Of a stretch of 64,000 nucleotides of DNA, positions 9,546-21,545 are shown piece after piece. Under the pieces are notes generated by a model. It made no database searches. It worked only from the letters and a program-made list of their open reading frames with translations, and had not been told where the DNA came from. This DNA is from Emydura subglobosa. Taxonomy: Eukaryota > Chordata > Testudines > Chelidae. The DNA lies in assembly GCA_007922225.1 (NCBI GenBank), contig ML679956.1, positions 75,800,095 through 75,864,094 on the forward strand, read 5' to 3'. Within the stretch, counting starts at the first letter, position 1, and each line of letters starts with the position of its first letter. The position numbers and the translations under genes are program-made.

Positions 9546-9989
9546 TTTTACTTTATCATTTCAACTTTAATACTATAAGAGAAAAATGTTGATGAAATTG
9601 ACACATTCCTAGGAAGCATCTAGATTTTTTGCCCAACCAGCATTTTCCGAGAGAAAGCATTCTGTTGGAAATTTTTGGCCTGCTCTACTCAGGTTTTTGT
9701 TTAGTGTACCTTAGCCAGAAATGTTATCGGGGGGCGTTTGGAAAGTTCAAGTAGCGCAGCTTGTGGCTGCATGAGCCTTGACAGCCTTCTAGGTACAAGA
9801 GAGATGGGAGCAGGCTATGTGGTGTCTGTATTCCACAGGTGGCAATCAGTGGGGTCAGATGCAACAGTGCTAAAAATCCCATGCATCTGGTCAATGTGTA
9901 AGCCACATCCAGCACTTAGTTTGGCCCTCTGTTGCCTATTAATGGTGGCAAGGCTAAAAATAGACGTTGATGAATGTGTTGCAGCCTGA
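9546..9989. other. Unassigned sequence
   Basis: Nothing is recognised. The overlapping frames at 9724-10045 on both strands have no domains. Confidence 0.5.
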
Positions 9990-10085
9990 ACTAACAGACC
10001 TGAATATTTTAGCTCAGGCAGTAAAGGCCATGGTTTCAGCTCCACAGATCTAAAGTTCAGTCCCAGCTGCTGATGACCTATGCAG
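9990..10085 (+). repeat. Possible tRNA-derived SINE head
   Basis: An A-box-like 'tagctcaggcag' (about 10010) and a B-box-like 'agttcagtccc' (10054-10064) are spaced as in RNA polymerase III SINE promoters. It is short and diverged, and no full tRNA fold was seen. Confidence 0.35.
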
Positions 10086-10099
10086 GGCTGTGATGTTTC

Positions 10100-10856
10100 A
10101 TCACTAGGATTTATGTAATCCTTCTTCTGTCAGGTGGTTAATGGCAGCAAAAAGGACCAGGTTCAATATCACCAGGGTCCCTTGTGGCAAATAACTAAAT
10201 CGGCTCGAGCCCCCACCCAGTAACCTGGGAAAACAAAAAGTACCCTGGGGGCATGTCTTAAAAAGGCAGAACATCCCCGCTCGCAAGCACTGCAGGGCTG
10301 TGTACAAACAAGAGAATCCTTCTTGGGGGAAAAAGGAACCCAGTCATGAACTTGGGAAAACACAGCCACAGAATATATATGCAAATACAAAGCACAAATA
10401 GCTCTCCTTAGTAACTTTAGCAGTGATCCATCCACTTCCTTTTCCAGCCGCTGATGAGAATGTCCCATGGGAAAAAGTCCTTTGGCCATGTGACCTCACC
10501 CATCCATCAAACAAACCCCACTCCTGGCTTGGATCAGCAAGTAGCAGTGTCCATGTGTCATTGTGAGGTCTCTCTCTTGTCCCAGGAGAGCTGCTTGCCT
10601 GGTCCCACCTAGCAGTGTGACTGCCTCATCCAGCTTTGTGATTCAGCTTGATTAAGATGCTGCATCAGCAGAGCCCCGCTGGAGTCCATGCGGCTCTTCT
10701 GCTGCTGCTATGTTGTCTTACATGGCAAAGCCTTCATCCAGTTTCACTGTGAAAGCACCATGGGAGGGCAATCAAGAGCACTTACGACTCTTGAGGGATC
10801 TTTGCTTCAAGATAAAATCACTTTCTCTGAGCGCCCACTATACTTCTCCAAGTTTA
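10100..10856 (-). repeat. Possible degenerate LTR-retroelement sequence
   Basis: Wording such as 'cccagtaacctgggaaaac' resembles LTR-flanking sequence that I associate with turtle LTR elements. There are no termini, primer site or coding motif, so this is a weak assignment. Nothing gene-like is present. Confidence 0.25.
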
Positions 10857-10965
10857 TAGAATCATAGAATTGTAGGACTGGAAGGGACCTCAAGAAATTA
10901 TCTAGTCCAGTCACCTGCTCTTATGAGAGAATTAAGTATTATCTAGACCAGTATCGTGAAAGCTA
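10857..10965 (-). mobile_element. CR1 LINE 3' terminus
   Basis: Read on the plus strand, 'aatcatagaattgtaggact' and 'ggaagggacctc' begin an inverted CR1 3' end, ending near 'attatctagacca'. The ATCATAGAAT repeats are the CR1 terminal octamers. Confidence 0.9.
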
Positions 10966-12304
10966 GATACTCTAATCTAATACTATAGAATCTACTATCA
11001 TGTATAGTTATGGTGACTCCCCAAATGTCAGCGGAATTGTAGGTAGGTGGTCTATGCAAATTAAGTTCTGAATGGCTGCACTTTTCCTTTTCAGGAACAG
11101 AGGGTGTAGAGAGCTCTTTCCCCTCCAGAGCTCCTGGCCCCTAGGGCTTACACTTACACTGTCAGAAGCTCTCCTGGTGTAGACAAGGCCTCTGGGCTGA
11201 GTTACATGTAATGGACTCTGGACATTTCTTGTGTGAGCCTGTTGCAGAAATTGTTTCTTGTAAGCCATTGCCTAATGGGACGAATATCCGTTCCAGCTTG
11301 TAATGCAAGCTTTGACCTCCTGTGTGGGGATCAGCCACCCACCTGAACCATGCGAGGAATCCAGATATCACCGATTGTGCTCGCATATCTCTCTCTGTGT
11401 CTTCTGCCTGCAGGGCAGAGAAGGCTGGCTCAGCAGCCAAGTCTGCATGTACCACTGCTATTGTATGTTCAAAAGGCTCCAGTGCCAGCTAAGAAGTGCT
11501 TGGAGAAGTCAAACCTTCACCGCTAACCACAAACAAGACCACACCACTTGTTGGCTCGGAACAATTCTCCAGGGATCCTGTGATCCAGACACTGTAGCTT
11601 TCCAAAGCAGAAGCCTTAAGCTTATTCAGTCCTCCAGACCAAGTGCTATTGTTGGTTCAGCTCTGAATTTCCAAACTTAGCAGCCAGAAGCCTGATTCTC
11701 CACTGCCCGGTGCCTTGTGTTGTCATTCACCCCAGTGCAAAGGGGTGTAAAGTGCTTCCATTCTTTGGGTGTTGGGTGCCTACGTGTCTTTGTGAATCCC
11801 AGCCTACAGGCAGGTACAGTATTGAGTCCCCAGGGACAGACCTTTGTTTGGCCTTGGATGACCTGACTTCTGAGGAAACGGGCCTATTTTACTGTTCTAA
11901 CCACATCAATAAAGTGACATGTTTAACTTGGCACACGTGCGATGTAATTGCAAGTGGAAAAAGGGGCCGTGTGTGTGTGCGGGAATGGGGGACGAAAAAC
12001 AACCTACAGCAAAACCACAATAAATTACACATTTGCACCACAAGCTGTAGCTTTTCTCAAAGTACCCTGATTTCACTGGGCTGGCTTCAGTCAGAAGTGG
12101 TGTCTGTGAGTGTGCGATTGGCTGGCATCCTAGAAAAGGGCACAGTTAAACCTTGTTCTTCTAATCCCTCCTGATGCGGTAGGCCCCGTGCTGTGCTTTC
12201 TAGCGCGGCTACTGTCAGCGGGGCTTGAATGGGCAGGCGCACTGTGCTGCTCCTTTTCTAGGGCTCCTCAACTTGCACGGAATCTAAACTCAGGAACAGA
12301 GGAA
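10966..12304. other. Largely unassigned; short MITE remnant near 11190
   Basis: 'ctggtgtagacaaggcc' at about 11174-11190 looks like the end of a GTCTACA-type MITE. The rest has no recognised family. The 154-codon plus frame at 11710-12174 lacks domains and is interpreted as chance. Confidence 0.45.
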
Positions 12305-12600
12305 TTGCTAGATTGGATCAGTCCCATCACCCAAGTCCATCTAGTCCAGGATCCTGTCTCTGATCATGGCTGGTACCAGCTGCTTCAGAGGAAGGAGATC
12401 CCGGCATTATGCAGATGTGGGATAATCTGGCCCACACATTGGATCTCATCCTGATTTCTGATAGAGACCAACTTGAGTCCTGCATCATGAGGTTTAATAG
12501 CTCTTCCCTGAGTAACTTTCTGTAACTTCGTCCTCCATCTTCTCTCTACTGACAGGTTGCCTTCTTATAGAAACTGTTTCCTCAGCTTATCTTTCTGGTG
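12305..12600 (-). mobile_element. CR1 LINE 3' region (old subfamily)
   Basis: 'agattggatcagtcccatca', 'catctagtccaggatcctgt' and 'gctggtaccagctgcttcag' match the inverted 3' UTR of an old CR1 subfamily. No coding remnant is readable. Confidence 0.65.
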
Positions 12601-12714
12601 ATTAGAATATGGGAGAGGTCTCAGGGTTCTAGTTTCGGCTCCATCACAAGGGAAATCATTTAGGGAAACAGAGGCACAGAAATTATCTGTGAATTAGAGC
12701 TGAATATAGTTATG

Positions 12715-12890
12715 AAGAGGGCTGGTCAACGGTTTTCCATCAAAACCTCTTTTCAGTGGAAAATCAGGCTTTAGAGTAAATGAAAATTTTTATGGACATT
12801 GTTGGCTTTCCTCAAAAACATTCGTTTTTTTGGGTTTCGTTTTTTTAATGGGGGGAGCAAAAACCCATTTCTCAATCAAATCTAGTTAGG
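12715..12890. repeat. AT-rich foldback-type repeat
   Basis: A TTTTC/GAAAA-rich block ('gttttccatcaaaacctctt', 'cagtggaaaatcaggc') of the same style as 802-889 and 52680-53130. Arms are diverged and boundaries approximate. Confidence 0.35.
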
Positions 12891-13178
12891 AGGCTGCATT
12901 AATTCATTGTTTTTAGACTACTTTAAGATGCTCACATGGAAGATGCTATGAGGAAAATAGCCTTTGTTCCCTGCTTTGGGGCTTAAGTAAGGGGCACCAT
13001 TTATTCACCAGAGAGCTATCAGCCTGGAAGCAATAAAATTAACGGAAAGGACAAGGAGTGCCCTTTGGGGTGCTGGCCTTATGTCAATGAATAGCTTCAG
13101 AACAGCATTAAGAATGAGACAACACGTGGTGGGATGCATAGATTCAGAACATATATTATGGTCCCTTCTGGCCTCACA

Positions 13179-13444
13179 GGGTATGTCTACACACAGCCCA
13201 TGGCAGCAAGCCTCTGGGCCCGAGTTGACAGACTCAGGGTTGTGGAGCTTGTGCTAAAATTAGTTATGTAGATGCCACAGCTTGAGCTGAAGCCCAGCCT
13301 CTGAAGTGTATCTCTCCTCCCTAGGCTTCAGAGCCCGAGTTCCAGCCCAAGTCGTGGTGTCCACATAGCTATTTTTAGCACAGCAGGCCGAGTCTGTCAA
13401 GCCGTGCTTGGAGACTCACTGCCACTCGCTGTGTAGACTTACCT
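13179..13444. mobile_element. MITE with GGGTATGTCTACAC termini
   Basis: The 266-bp element begins GGGTATGTCTACAC and ends GTGTAGACTTACCT, with 12 of 14 positions inverted. The subterminal parts also pair (an 'gagttgacagactcagg' arm against 'gccgagtctgtcaagc'), giving a long imperfect hairpin. It is recognisable as a MITE common in turtle and crocodilian DNA. The superfamily and target duplication were not determined. A possible CR1 3' end ('atggtcccttctggcct') abuts its left side. Confidence 0.75.
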
Positions 13445-13689
13445 ATAATAACCCCATTCTGGCCGTAACATCTGTGAATTATATGGGAAAGGCAAACACT
13501 GAATCTGGACAAGAAGATTCTTTGGTACAATGTTTGGCTCTTTACAAGGGAATTAAGTCGTAACAGCTTCTTTCCTCCAGTCCATTTTTCCATCTTTGGG
13601 GGAAAAACAAGTCCATTGACAACAGGAAAGGGTTTAAGTTTGTCTGTCATTAGTCATGGGAGACTTCAAAGGTTCAATTCAGTCCGAGT

Positions 13690-13825
13690 CCCCCTCAAAA
13701 GTTGTTGTTATTTGTATAGGACCTAGAAGCCCTAGTCATGGACCATGACCCTACTGTGCTAGGTACTGTCCAAACACACAACAAAAAGATGGGCCTGCCC
13801 CAAGAAGCTTACAATCTAAGTATAA
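13690..13825 (-). repeat. L2/SINE-type 3' tail
   Basis: It reads on the plus strand as 'tgtgctaggtactgtccaaa' followed by 'ccccaagaagcttacaatct', the reverse complement of the tail at 4388-4500. Confidence 0.65.
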
Positions 13826-15659
13826 GACAAGAGACAACAGATTGATACAGATAGTTGAGGGAGTACAAGATAATGTGAAATAATATTGGTCAGCTTGATA
13901 GGCAGTGGTTTCAGCACACCAGCAGCCTAACCGGTGCATTCAAACTCTCTGATGCTCAGGTCTGCAAAATCAGGCTAGAAATCTTACAATAAGCTTTCTT
14001 ATGAGCTTGCTACTGCTCCCAGCCCTGCAAGAGGTGAAAAAAACAGCTGTTCTCACAGCAATATTCTGACACTGCCATTTCCTGTCCCTTCTGGAAAGGA
14101 GGTTCAGGCAAAATGAAAAACAAACTGGGAAAAAAGTTAAGTAAAGTTTTTCAGTCCTCAATTACAGTTCAGCGAAGGTTAACATCAGCACAGGGAGCCG
14201 TAGTTCAGGTTAGCTTTCACTGTGTCCAAATCAATTTGTCCATCCTTAACTGTGACACTCCTGGCTGCAGCAACGTTCCCTTGATTTAGGGTTATCAGCT
14301 AATGGAATGTTTTCAACACTAGATGGAGCAATGATCCTAGACATGGGGGAGTGAAAAAGTCTCCTTGTTTTGTTAACTCGTTCCTCCCCATGTAGTCCAC
14401 ATATACTTCTGAATTTTTAAGAATGAGGATTCCCTTTGTAATTCAGACTAATACAGTATGTAGGCATTGCAGAGGGGAATATTCATTCTTGGGGTAACTC
14501 TACTGAAATCAGTGGAGCTACATCAAGGATGACTATGGACTGTTGTATCTAGAAATTGGGCTGCTTGTGCATTCATTGGCTTCTCTGCTTATTCCCCCTT
14601 TGACAGCCACCCATCCTGCTTTTCTTTGTGACATCACAACCTGTTTTCAGTGGGGATTATGATGTCATAAACAGACTGAGGCTCAAATATCTTGTTTTAG
14701 GCACATGCTCCTAGTGATATATATTTTTTTTTTAAAAAGGCAAGAGAAGAATGAAAGAGATATAAGATATTGGCCAAAGTGTCTGTAAGTAGAATGTGTC
14801 TCTAAAATTTGCCATGAAATGTACCTAGCCAGAGCTGGGGGCAGCCATCAGATTATTAACTGCTATCATGAGGTCATAGACAAAGCCACCTTCATCAAAA
14901 TTCTACTATTTTATAGAGCAGGAAACTGGCTGTTTGACTAAATAATCAAGACAGGAGCTCCGTGTAGCTCCTGGCTAGTCGGGGCTATTGATTGATAATA
15001 GATTCTTCAGCAGCAGCAGCACCACCAGCCAGCATGTGCTAGGATGTCGTCTGGCCCAAGGGCTGGTGAAGGCTGAGATCAATCGATTGAGACTCACACT
15101 TCAGAGACAAAGGCTTGTAAAGGAATAAGGATCAGGAAGATCAGGATCCAGGTCATTTCCTTGTTGCCTTAATATGTGAATTTCTCCTCTTCTGCACAAT
15201 GAAGAGAGGTCAAAGGTTCGGGATTAAAGTGCAAATGGTGATAGACGGATGGCTCAAGAAGAGCCAAGTGAATACATTGTTGTATATTTGCGTTGCAGAG
15301 CTGTTAGCAGACATTGAACTGTTCCAGCACATTTTCTTTAGTGGGATCCCATTTGCAGGCTGTGTTCTGCATCCCCATACTGACTGGCTGGGATGTGCCA
15401 GTAGGCTGGTAGATCTGTAAAATGTTTATCAGAAACAAGGCTGCATTTACATGGAACCATTCACCCTGAATGATCCCAGAGCGCTTGTTGAATGGGTGCC
15501 CAAACAATAGCCTGATTTCACAGCTTTCTTGAGGCTAAACACTCAGGGACCTGATCCAAAGCACACTGGAGACAATAGAAAGACTAGACAGCATGTGACA
15601 CAAGAGCAGTTAGGGGACTGAAGGCTTGCGTTTAACTCAGTAACATTGTTACTGTTTGA
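13826..15659. other. Unassigned, mostly unique sequence
   Basis: No recognised repeat covers this 1.8-kb stretch. A short CAG/CAC trinucleotide run lies at about 15009-15030. No exon with convincing splice sites was found. Confidence 0.5.
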
Positions 15660-15885
15660 TTATTGGCAGGATGGTGGCATTTAGAGCCAGGATCCCCTTG
15701 TGCTAGGGGCTGTACTAATACATGACAAAGCACTGACTCAATTAAGCAAGTTGCTTAACCTCTGTGTGCCTCAATATGAAAGGTACAAGATTAACCACCT
15801 TCCTCACAAGGTGGGAGTTTATATGATGTTTTCAAAGTGCTTGGAGATCCTTGGATGAAAGTATATATTATTATTATTATATAGA
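15660..15885 (+). repeat. CORE/MIR-type SINE
   Basis: 'agcaagttgcttaacctctg', 'tgtgcctcaatatgaaagg' and 'aaagtgcttggagatccttg' follow the MIR order. It ends in a short ATT microsatellite at about 15867-15882. Confidence 0.6.
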
Positions 15886-15990
15886 TAGACAGCTGCTGTG
15901 CTGCACCCATTGCTAATCACGCTGACTGGTATCCTCTCACTGTTCCCTTGGGCTCCACCCATCTGTCTGTTTCATCTTCCCTTATACTTA

Positions 15991-16087
15991 GGCTTGGTCT
16001 ATACACAGAGTTGTGCTGGCTTAATTCTAGGTGTGATTTTCAATCAGTTTAGTCAAGCTGGCGCAGCTTTGTGTATGGACATTCAGA
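15991..16087. mobile_element. Compact foldback MITE
   Basis: In about 97 bp, the left part (about 15994-16020, 'ggtctatacacagagttgtg') and the right part (about 16054-16084) pair as imperfect inverted repeats of about 27 bp. The short loop holds 'ttaattctagg'. No target duplication was seen. Confidence 0.5.
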
Positions 16088-16329
16088 TCAGTTGAAATCT
16101 GTCTTATGTGAGTCTAGCGTGCACTTGCGGCTGGGGCTTCTAGGGTCTCTACTGCAGTGCAAGTAATGGCGATCATAATTAAGTGTCCTCACTCTATAGG
16201 TATAGCCTGTTATTCTGGGCACCAGCGGCCTCTCTGTCATGGACACAGACATGTCATCAGGGATGAAATTCAGACCCAGTCCGTATAAACCCATTAAAAC
16301 ACGTATTTAATCATATTAGTACTGTAATA

Positions 16330-16565
16330 CCAAGTTCTTATATAGGACTTTTCATCAGTTGATCTCAAAGCGCTTCACAAACTTTAATGTGTTTATCTGC
16401 ACAGCCCATCTGCAAGGTCGGGCAGTGCTGTTATCCCTGATGGGAAACTGAGGCACAGAGCAGTTAAATGACTTGCTCAAGGTCACACAAGAAGTTTGTA
16501 GCAGAGCTGGGAATTGAACCCAAATCTTCAGCTAGTGCCCTTAACCACTGGACCATCCTGCCTGC
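16330..16565 (-). repeat. CORE/MIR-type tRNA SINE
   Basis: The inverted copy is fairly complete: 'tctcaaagcgcttcacaaac' (3' tail), 'gggaaactgaggcacagag', 'gctcaaggtcacacaagaag' and 'gaattgaacccaaatcttc' (B box). It ends in 'ccactggaccatcctgcc'. Confidence 0.8.
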
Positions 16566-16783
16566 CTTTAAACTCTCATGTAATTTCCACATGGGCGAAT
16601 CCAGAACCGCGGCATTAATTTGCAACCTGGACTTATTTTGCAAGTCAGCAAGCCAGTGACCAGTGATGTCGATTGTCTCCACAAAAGAAGAAAGCCCAGG
16701 TAAGCACTGTCTTTATTTTGATGCCCCCTTTTTGTCGGTCCCTGAATGTATCTTTATATGAACTCCATATTGGGCTAGTGTCA

Positions 16784-16880
16784 TAGAGCGATTAGAACAA
16801 GGGGCTGGGAGTTAGTGCTCATGGCATCTATTTGTGGCTCTGCCGCTGGCTCACACCATGACCCTGGACATGTATTTTGC
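16784..16880 (+). repeat. CORE/MIR SINE fragment
   Basis: A diverged fragment: 'gcgattagaacaaggggctg', then 'ggctctgccgctggctcac'. The 3' half is absent. Confidence 0.4.
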
Positions 16881-17099
16881 ACACAGGTGAACCCGAACTA
16901 AACCCAACTCCTGACCTCCCCTTCTAAACTCTGGGAAGGAAGGGATTGCATCTAGATCTGGATCTGACTTTTTCAGCTTGTCCCTTCATGTCTGATGGGT
17001 TGATCCAGATACCCTCCCTGACCTTTGTGGTTCAAAGTTCAGAACTGGATCCAACTTTGGTGCCTTGGGCCCATCTCTGCCCATGTACCCTGCTCCTAC

Positions 17100-17156
17100 A
17101 AAGCACTTTAAGCACAAGTGGTTCCATCAAAATTAAGCATGTGCTTAAAGTGCTTT
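17100..17156. repeat. Perfect 17-bp inverted repeat (palindromic interspersed repeat)
   Basis: The arms AAAGCACTTTAAGCACA (17100-17116) and its exact reverse complement (17140-17156) enclose a 23-base loop. A longer relative with the same AAGCACTTAAGCATGTGCTT wording is at about 31208-31325. Confidence 0.7.
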
Positions 17157-17939
17157 ACTAGATCAGGACTTTGGGTCTCTCTCTCTCTTTCTGTAGTTCA
17201 GCTTACCCACCTGCAGAGCAGGTACAAGGATCCTTTTTCTCCACCGTGGTGTCTTGAGGCTAAATTCATTCATGTATGTAAAGTACTTTGAGATCCGAAG
17301 GCAAGAGGGGCTCATGAAGTGCGAAGAGTTGTTATGAGCAGTTTTTGGAAAGAGAGAGAATTGTGGACATTGACAATTCCCCCTCAGTTCGGCTCTGCCC
17401 ATTGTACTGTTCTGGCCATGTGACATTATTGGGGCGTGTACAATTCAGATGGCTGATGACACCCCCTCATCACCCCCACACCATTCAACACAGGCCCAAG
17501 CGTCCCAGACGTCTCAAACCCTTTTAGCGAAAACAGAGTCAAGATATTACAGTGTGCAGTAGCCCAAGGGAAAGACATTTTGAGCTTGTGCTTAATTTAG
17601 TGCCTCAAAAAGTTGTTCTGTGTCTCTAGAGTTGGTAAGGCGGCTCAGTTAGCAGTGACCAAATGTGAAATACCTGAGGCTTGAGTCATGACTGAAAGGG
17701 GAAACATGCATAAACAAGCAGCAAGCCAGGAAACTCCATGTCTGAGGTGGACAAAGGTAAAAGTAAGTGGCTTGGTATGTCTGCCTGATCGCAAGAAAAC
17801 CAAAAGTAGCAGTGTTAGCTGATAATCGCAGCGCCTCAGGCTGTGCTCTCACAGGCAAAGCAGTCAGGTCTAGTCACTATTGGGCTGGGAGACCTCCAAG
17901 GAACACCCAGGGTGTTGCAGAGAATAGTGCTGTTATTCA
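17157..17939. other. Unassigned sequence
   Basis: A possible SINE tail remnant lies near 17275-17335 ('agtactttgagatccgaagg'). Otherwise nothing is recognised. Confidence 0.4.
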
Positions 17940-18150
17940 GCGGTAATAATATCCAGCGCTTAGAGAGCATTTTTCATCAGCAGATCTCAAAGCACTTTCC
18001 AAAGGAAGGTCAGCATCATTTTACAGATAGGAAAACTGAGGCACAGGGATGTGATGTGATTTGCCTAAGCTCACCCAGCAAGCCAGTGATCGAGCCAGGA
18101 CTTGAACTCAGGTCTCCTGCGTCCCAGTCTATTGCTCTAACTACTAGCTT
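17940..18150 (-). repeat. CORE/MIR-type tRNA SINE
   Basis: An inverted copy with 'gatctcaaagcactttccaa', 'ggaaaactgaggcacaggg' and 'gagccaggacttgaactcag'. It is similar in extent to 16330-16565. Confidence 0.8.
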
Positions 18151-18387
18151 GCACTGTTTTTCTGCCTTTTTTGCTCCATACTATAGCAGTGTCCTAGCAT
18201 AGGCTTGGGGGCAATGTGCTGCCTGAGGTGCCATCTCATGATGAGACTAACAAAGCAGTAAAGATCCCTTAAAATATATAGATACAACTTTTTTCCCCAA
18301 AACTAATGGTGTTAACCCCATTGTCCTGATCAAGTTCCAATTTAGGTAACCTCCTTTGGCCTCCCAGAATTCCTTCTGCAGTTTGGG

Positions 18388-18460
18388 GGACCATGATGCT
18401 CATCGAGTCTGACCTTCTGCATAACACAGGCTAGAGAATTGCATCCGGGGAATTCCTACA
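18388..18460 (-). mobile_element. CR1 LINE 3' fragment
   Basis: 'gaccatgatgctcatcgagt' then 'ctgaccttctgcataacaca' is an inverted CR1 3' UTR lacking its extreme 3' octamers. Confidence 0.6.
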
Positions 18461-18489
18461 TCTAAGCCCAAATTCAGATTTAGCTGATT

Positions 18490-18715
18490 ACAGGGGAGGC
18501 AGTGTGGTCTAGTGGATAGAGCACTGGACTGGAACAGCTGGGTACTATTTCTGACTCTGCCACTGACCTGCTGGGCAAGCAGTCACTTCCCTGTTCTGTG
18601 CCTCAGTTTTCCCATCTGTAAAATGGGGATAATGATATTGACCTCCGTTGTAAAGACCTTTGAGGCCTACTGATGAGAAGTGCTCTATAAGAAGTATATG
18701 TAATAAGGTATTATT
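18490..18715 (+). repeat. CORE/MIR-type tRNA SINE (nearly complete)
   Basis: It has a clear tRNA-like head ('gtggtctagtggatagagca'), the CORE/MIR middle ('gtgcctcagttttcccatct', 'gtaaaatggggataatgat') and a tail ('gatgagaagtgctctataag'). The related plus-strand copies at 29228-29415 and 44285-44485 share the same order. Confidence 0.85.
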
Positions 18716-18869
18716 GCATTTTGCTCCCCTAATTTTCCCCAGAACTTTCAAAAGGATATTGTTTTTATGAGCTGTTAAATAGTAAACACCTTCTTTCCAC
18801 CCCAAAGGTGGCTGCTTTTCAGTTGGTAAGATTAGTGATTTGCTCAGTACGGAAGCAACACAGTTAAAT

Positions 18870-19625
18870 GTAAATGTACACATCTAGGAACAAAGAATAT
18901 AGGCCATACTTACAAGGTGGGGGAATTCTATCCTGGGAAGTCGTGACTCTGAAATAGATTTGGGGGTTGTGGTGGATAATCAGCTGAACATGAGCTCCCT
19001 GTGTGTTGCTGTGACTAAAAGGGCTAATGCAATCCTGGGATGCATAAACAGGGGAATCTGGAGTAGGAGTAGAAAGTTTATTTTACCTCTGTATTTGGCA
19101 CTGGTGTGATCACTGCTGAAATACTGTGTCTAGTTCTGATGTCCACAGTTCAAAAAGGATGTTGATAAATTGGAGGGGGTTCAAAGAAGAAACATGAGAA
19201 TGATTAAAGGATTGGAAAACCTGCCTTCTAGTGACAGACTCAAGCAGCTCAATTTATTTAACTTAAAGAGGTTAAGGGGTGACTTGATCACGGTTTATCA
19301 GTGCCTACACAGGGAACAAATACTTGATAATGGGCTCTTCAGTGTAGCAGAGAAAGGTCTAACACGATCCAATGGCAGGGAGTTGTAGCTAGACAAATTC
19401 AGACTAGAGGAAGACATACATTTATAACAGTGAGTGTAATTAACCAGTGGAACAAGTTACCAAGGGTCGTGGTGGATTCTCCATCATGGACACTTTTAAA
19501 ATCAAGATGGGATATTTTTCTGAAAGATCTGGCAATTATTTTGGGGAAGTTCTGAGGGCTCTGTTACACAAGAGGTCAGACTAGGTGATCACAGTGGTCC
19601 CTTCTGTCATTAGAATCTATGAATA
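18870..19625 (+). mobile_element. CR1 LINE, reverse transcriptase C-terminus and 3' UTR
   Basis: It encodes degenerate CR1 ORF2 C-terminal sequence. 'RNMRMIKGLENLPSSDRLKQ' is readable in the open stretch 19170-19388, after the regions for 'NQLNMSS' and 'KRANAILGCINRG'. It ends with the CR1 3' UTR ('acaagaggtcagactaggtg', 'agaatctatgaat'). The 5' truncation is about 250 codons from the ORF2 end. Stops interrupt the frame. Confidence 0.9.
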
Positions 19626-20699
19626 TGTAAAGTGCTTTATGATCCTTGGCAATGAAAGCTGCTGCATAAATGTAAGGTGAATATAATAGATTCAGAGGAG
19701 AGGAAAGGAGCATTAGACTTGAGAGGCATTGAAATGAAGAGGCTTCAGGGAAGTGGAAGAGGAAGGAAAAGAGTCATAAGTGAAACTACCAACAAAGAGG
19801 AGGGGTTGAAAACAAGTTATTATTGTCCCCCCCCAATGCTTTACGCTTGCTCTCAGGGAGCCAAGAAAGACAGGACTAGAGTGAAGTGAGGGTCTGATTT
19901 CAAATGTACTTCAATTTTATGCCTTATCTCATGGTGATAACTGTACAGTGTGCAGGATTGCTTAAGTAAGTGCGCCCAGCTGGCTGGTAAATAGACGATG
20001 AGTGATAGACGTGCCCTGAGTTTGCATTTCTCACGTGGAATGCTTCTTATCTGTAGCTCTGCTTCCCATTTTTCTTGTGCCACACTTATGCACATTGTCC
20101 CTAATGTTAATTCAGGGGCAGGGGACAGTTGGTGGGGAAATACCCTTATCAGCCTCTCTCTGCATATCTATAAATATGTATCTTCATATCTATAAATCAA
20201 TTTGGATTTGTACAGCTCTCCAGTCAAGTGTGGGCATTATTGCAGTGAAGTGCAGTCATCTCAGTAATGTATGCCATGGAATGTGCCTTATCTGATTGAC
20301 CTTCAGTGCACACATCTATTTCTCCACCCTGCTCCAGGTCCCACTACAGCGAGCGGGAGTTTTGCCATTGTCTTCAGTAGAAGTAGGACTGGGCTCTTGA
20401 TTTGTAAAAACTCAGAAAGCAGCACATATAATTACCACTTTGGTTTCTTAGGCCATGATCTTAGGCACATTCCATGGCAACCAAAGACACATAAACAGAC
20501 CTTCAATGAAATCAGCACAGCTTCTCAAGGCTGCAGGATCAAGGTCTGAGACTGCGAATGTAGCATCAGCAGAATGTGTTGTGTCCCCATCAATAGTGGA
20601 TAACAACCTACTACTGCTAATGGAGTTACTCTTTTGGCTGAAGAGGCAGAGATCTACTCTGTAGTGCTATATGGCTATCTTAAAAACTTATTATGGCCC
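19626..20699. other. Unassigned; short SINE tail at its start
   Basis: 19626-19680 resembles a MIR tail ('aaagtgctttatgatccttg'). The remaining kilobase has no recognised family. The small overlapping plus frames at 19998-20664 lack domains. Confidence 0.45.
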
Positions 20700-20837
20700 T
20701 CATTAGTGGAGTACGTGAGCACCTCAGTGTATTTATTTATCCACATAACCCCTGTGAGGTAGGGCAGTGCTATTTTACTGAGGGGGAACAGTCCATTTTA
20801 TTGAGGGGGAACTGAAGCACAGAGAGTCTAAATGATT
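20700..20837 (-). repeat. CORE/MIR SINE, first half (interrupted)
   Basis: 'acccctgtgaggtagggcag' and 'gaactgaagcacagagagtc' are the inverted SINE. It breaks off at 'tctaaatgattttt', where a CR1 begins. The rest resumes at about 21546. Confidence 0.65.
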
Positions 20838-21545
20838 TTTCATAGATTCATAGATCCCAAGGCCAGAACGGACCATTGTGATCATTTGGTCTGACCTCCT
20901 GCACAACACAGGCCAGAGAACGTCCTGCAAATAATTCCTAGAGCAGATAATTTAGGATATCATCCAATCTTGATTTAAAAGTGGTCAGTGGTGAATTCAC
21001 CACAACGCATGGTAAATTGTTCCAATGGTTAATTAATCTCATTGTTAAAAATGTAAGCCTTGTTTCCAGTCTGAATTTGTCTAGTTTCAGATTCAAGCCA
21101 TTGAATCATATTATACCTTTCTCTGCTAGATTGAAAAGCCCATTTATTAAATATTTGTTCCTCCTGTAGGTACTTATAGACTGTAATCAAGTCACCCCTT
21201 AACCTTCTCTTTGTTAAGCTAAAGAGATGGATCTCCTGGTGTCTCTCACTGTAAAGCATGTTTTCTAATCCTTTAATCATTTTCATGTTTATTCTCTGAA
21301 CCCTCCTATTTTCAACATCCTTCTTGAATTGTGCACACCAGAACTGGACACAGTATTTCAGCAGCAGTTATAGATGTAAAATAACCTCTCTACCCTTACT
21401 TGAGATTCCTCTGTTTATGCATCCACGGATCACATTAGCCCTTTTGGCCACAGCGTCGCACTGGGAGGTCAGGTTCAGCTGGTTATGCATCACGACACCC
21501 AAATCTTTTTCAGAGTCACTGCTTCCCAAGATAGACTTTCCCCTG
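20838..21545 (-). mobile_element. CR1 LINE, 3' UTR and reverse transcriptase C-terminus, inserted in a SINE
   Basis: The minus strand encodes 'SDSEKDLGVVMHNQLNLTSQ', 'AKRANVIRGCINRGISS' and 'MKMIKGLENMLYSERHQ', the standard CR1 ORF2 C-terminal order. The inverted 3' UTR begins at 'tcatagattcatagatccc'. It separates the two halves of a SINE. Confidence 0.92.

Noticed and set aside
10010..10064. Possible tRNA gene
   Set aside because: Only A- and B-box-like motifs are present without a cloverleaf; better explained as a SINE head.
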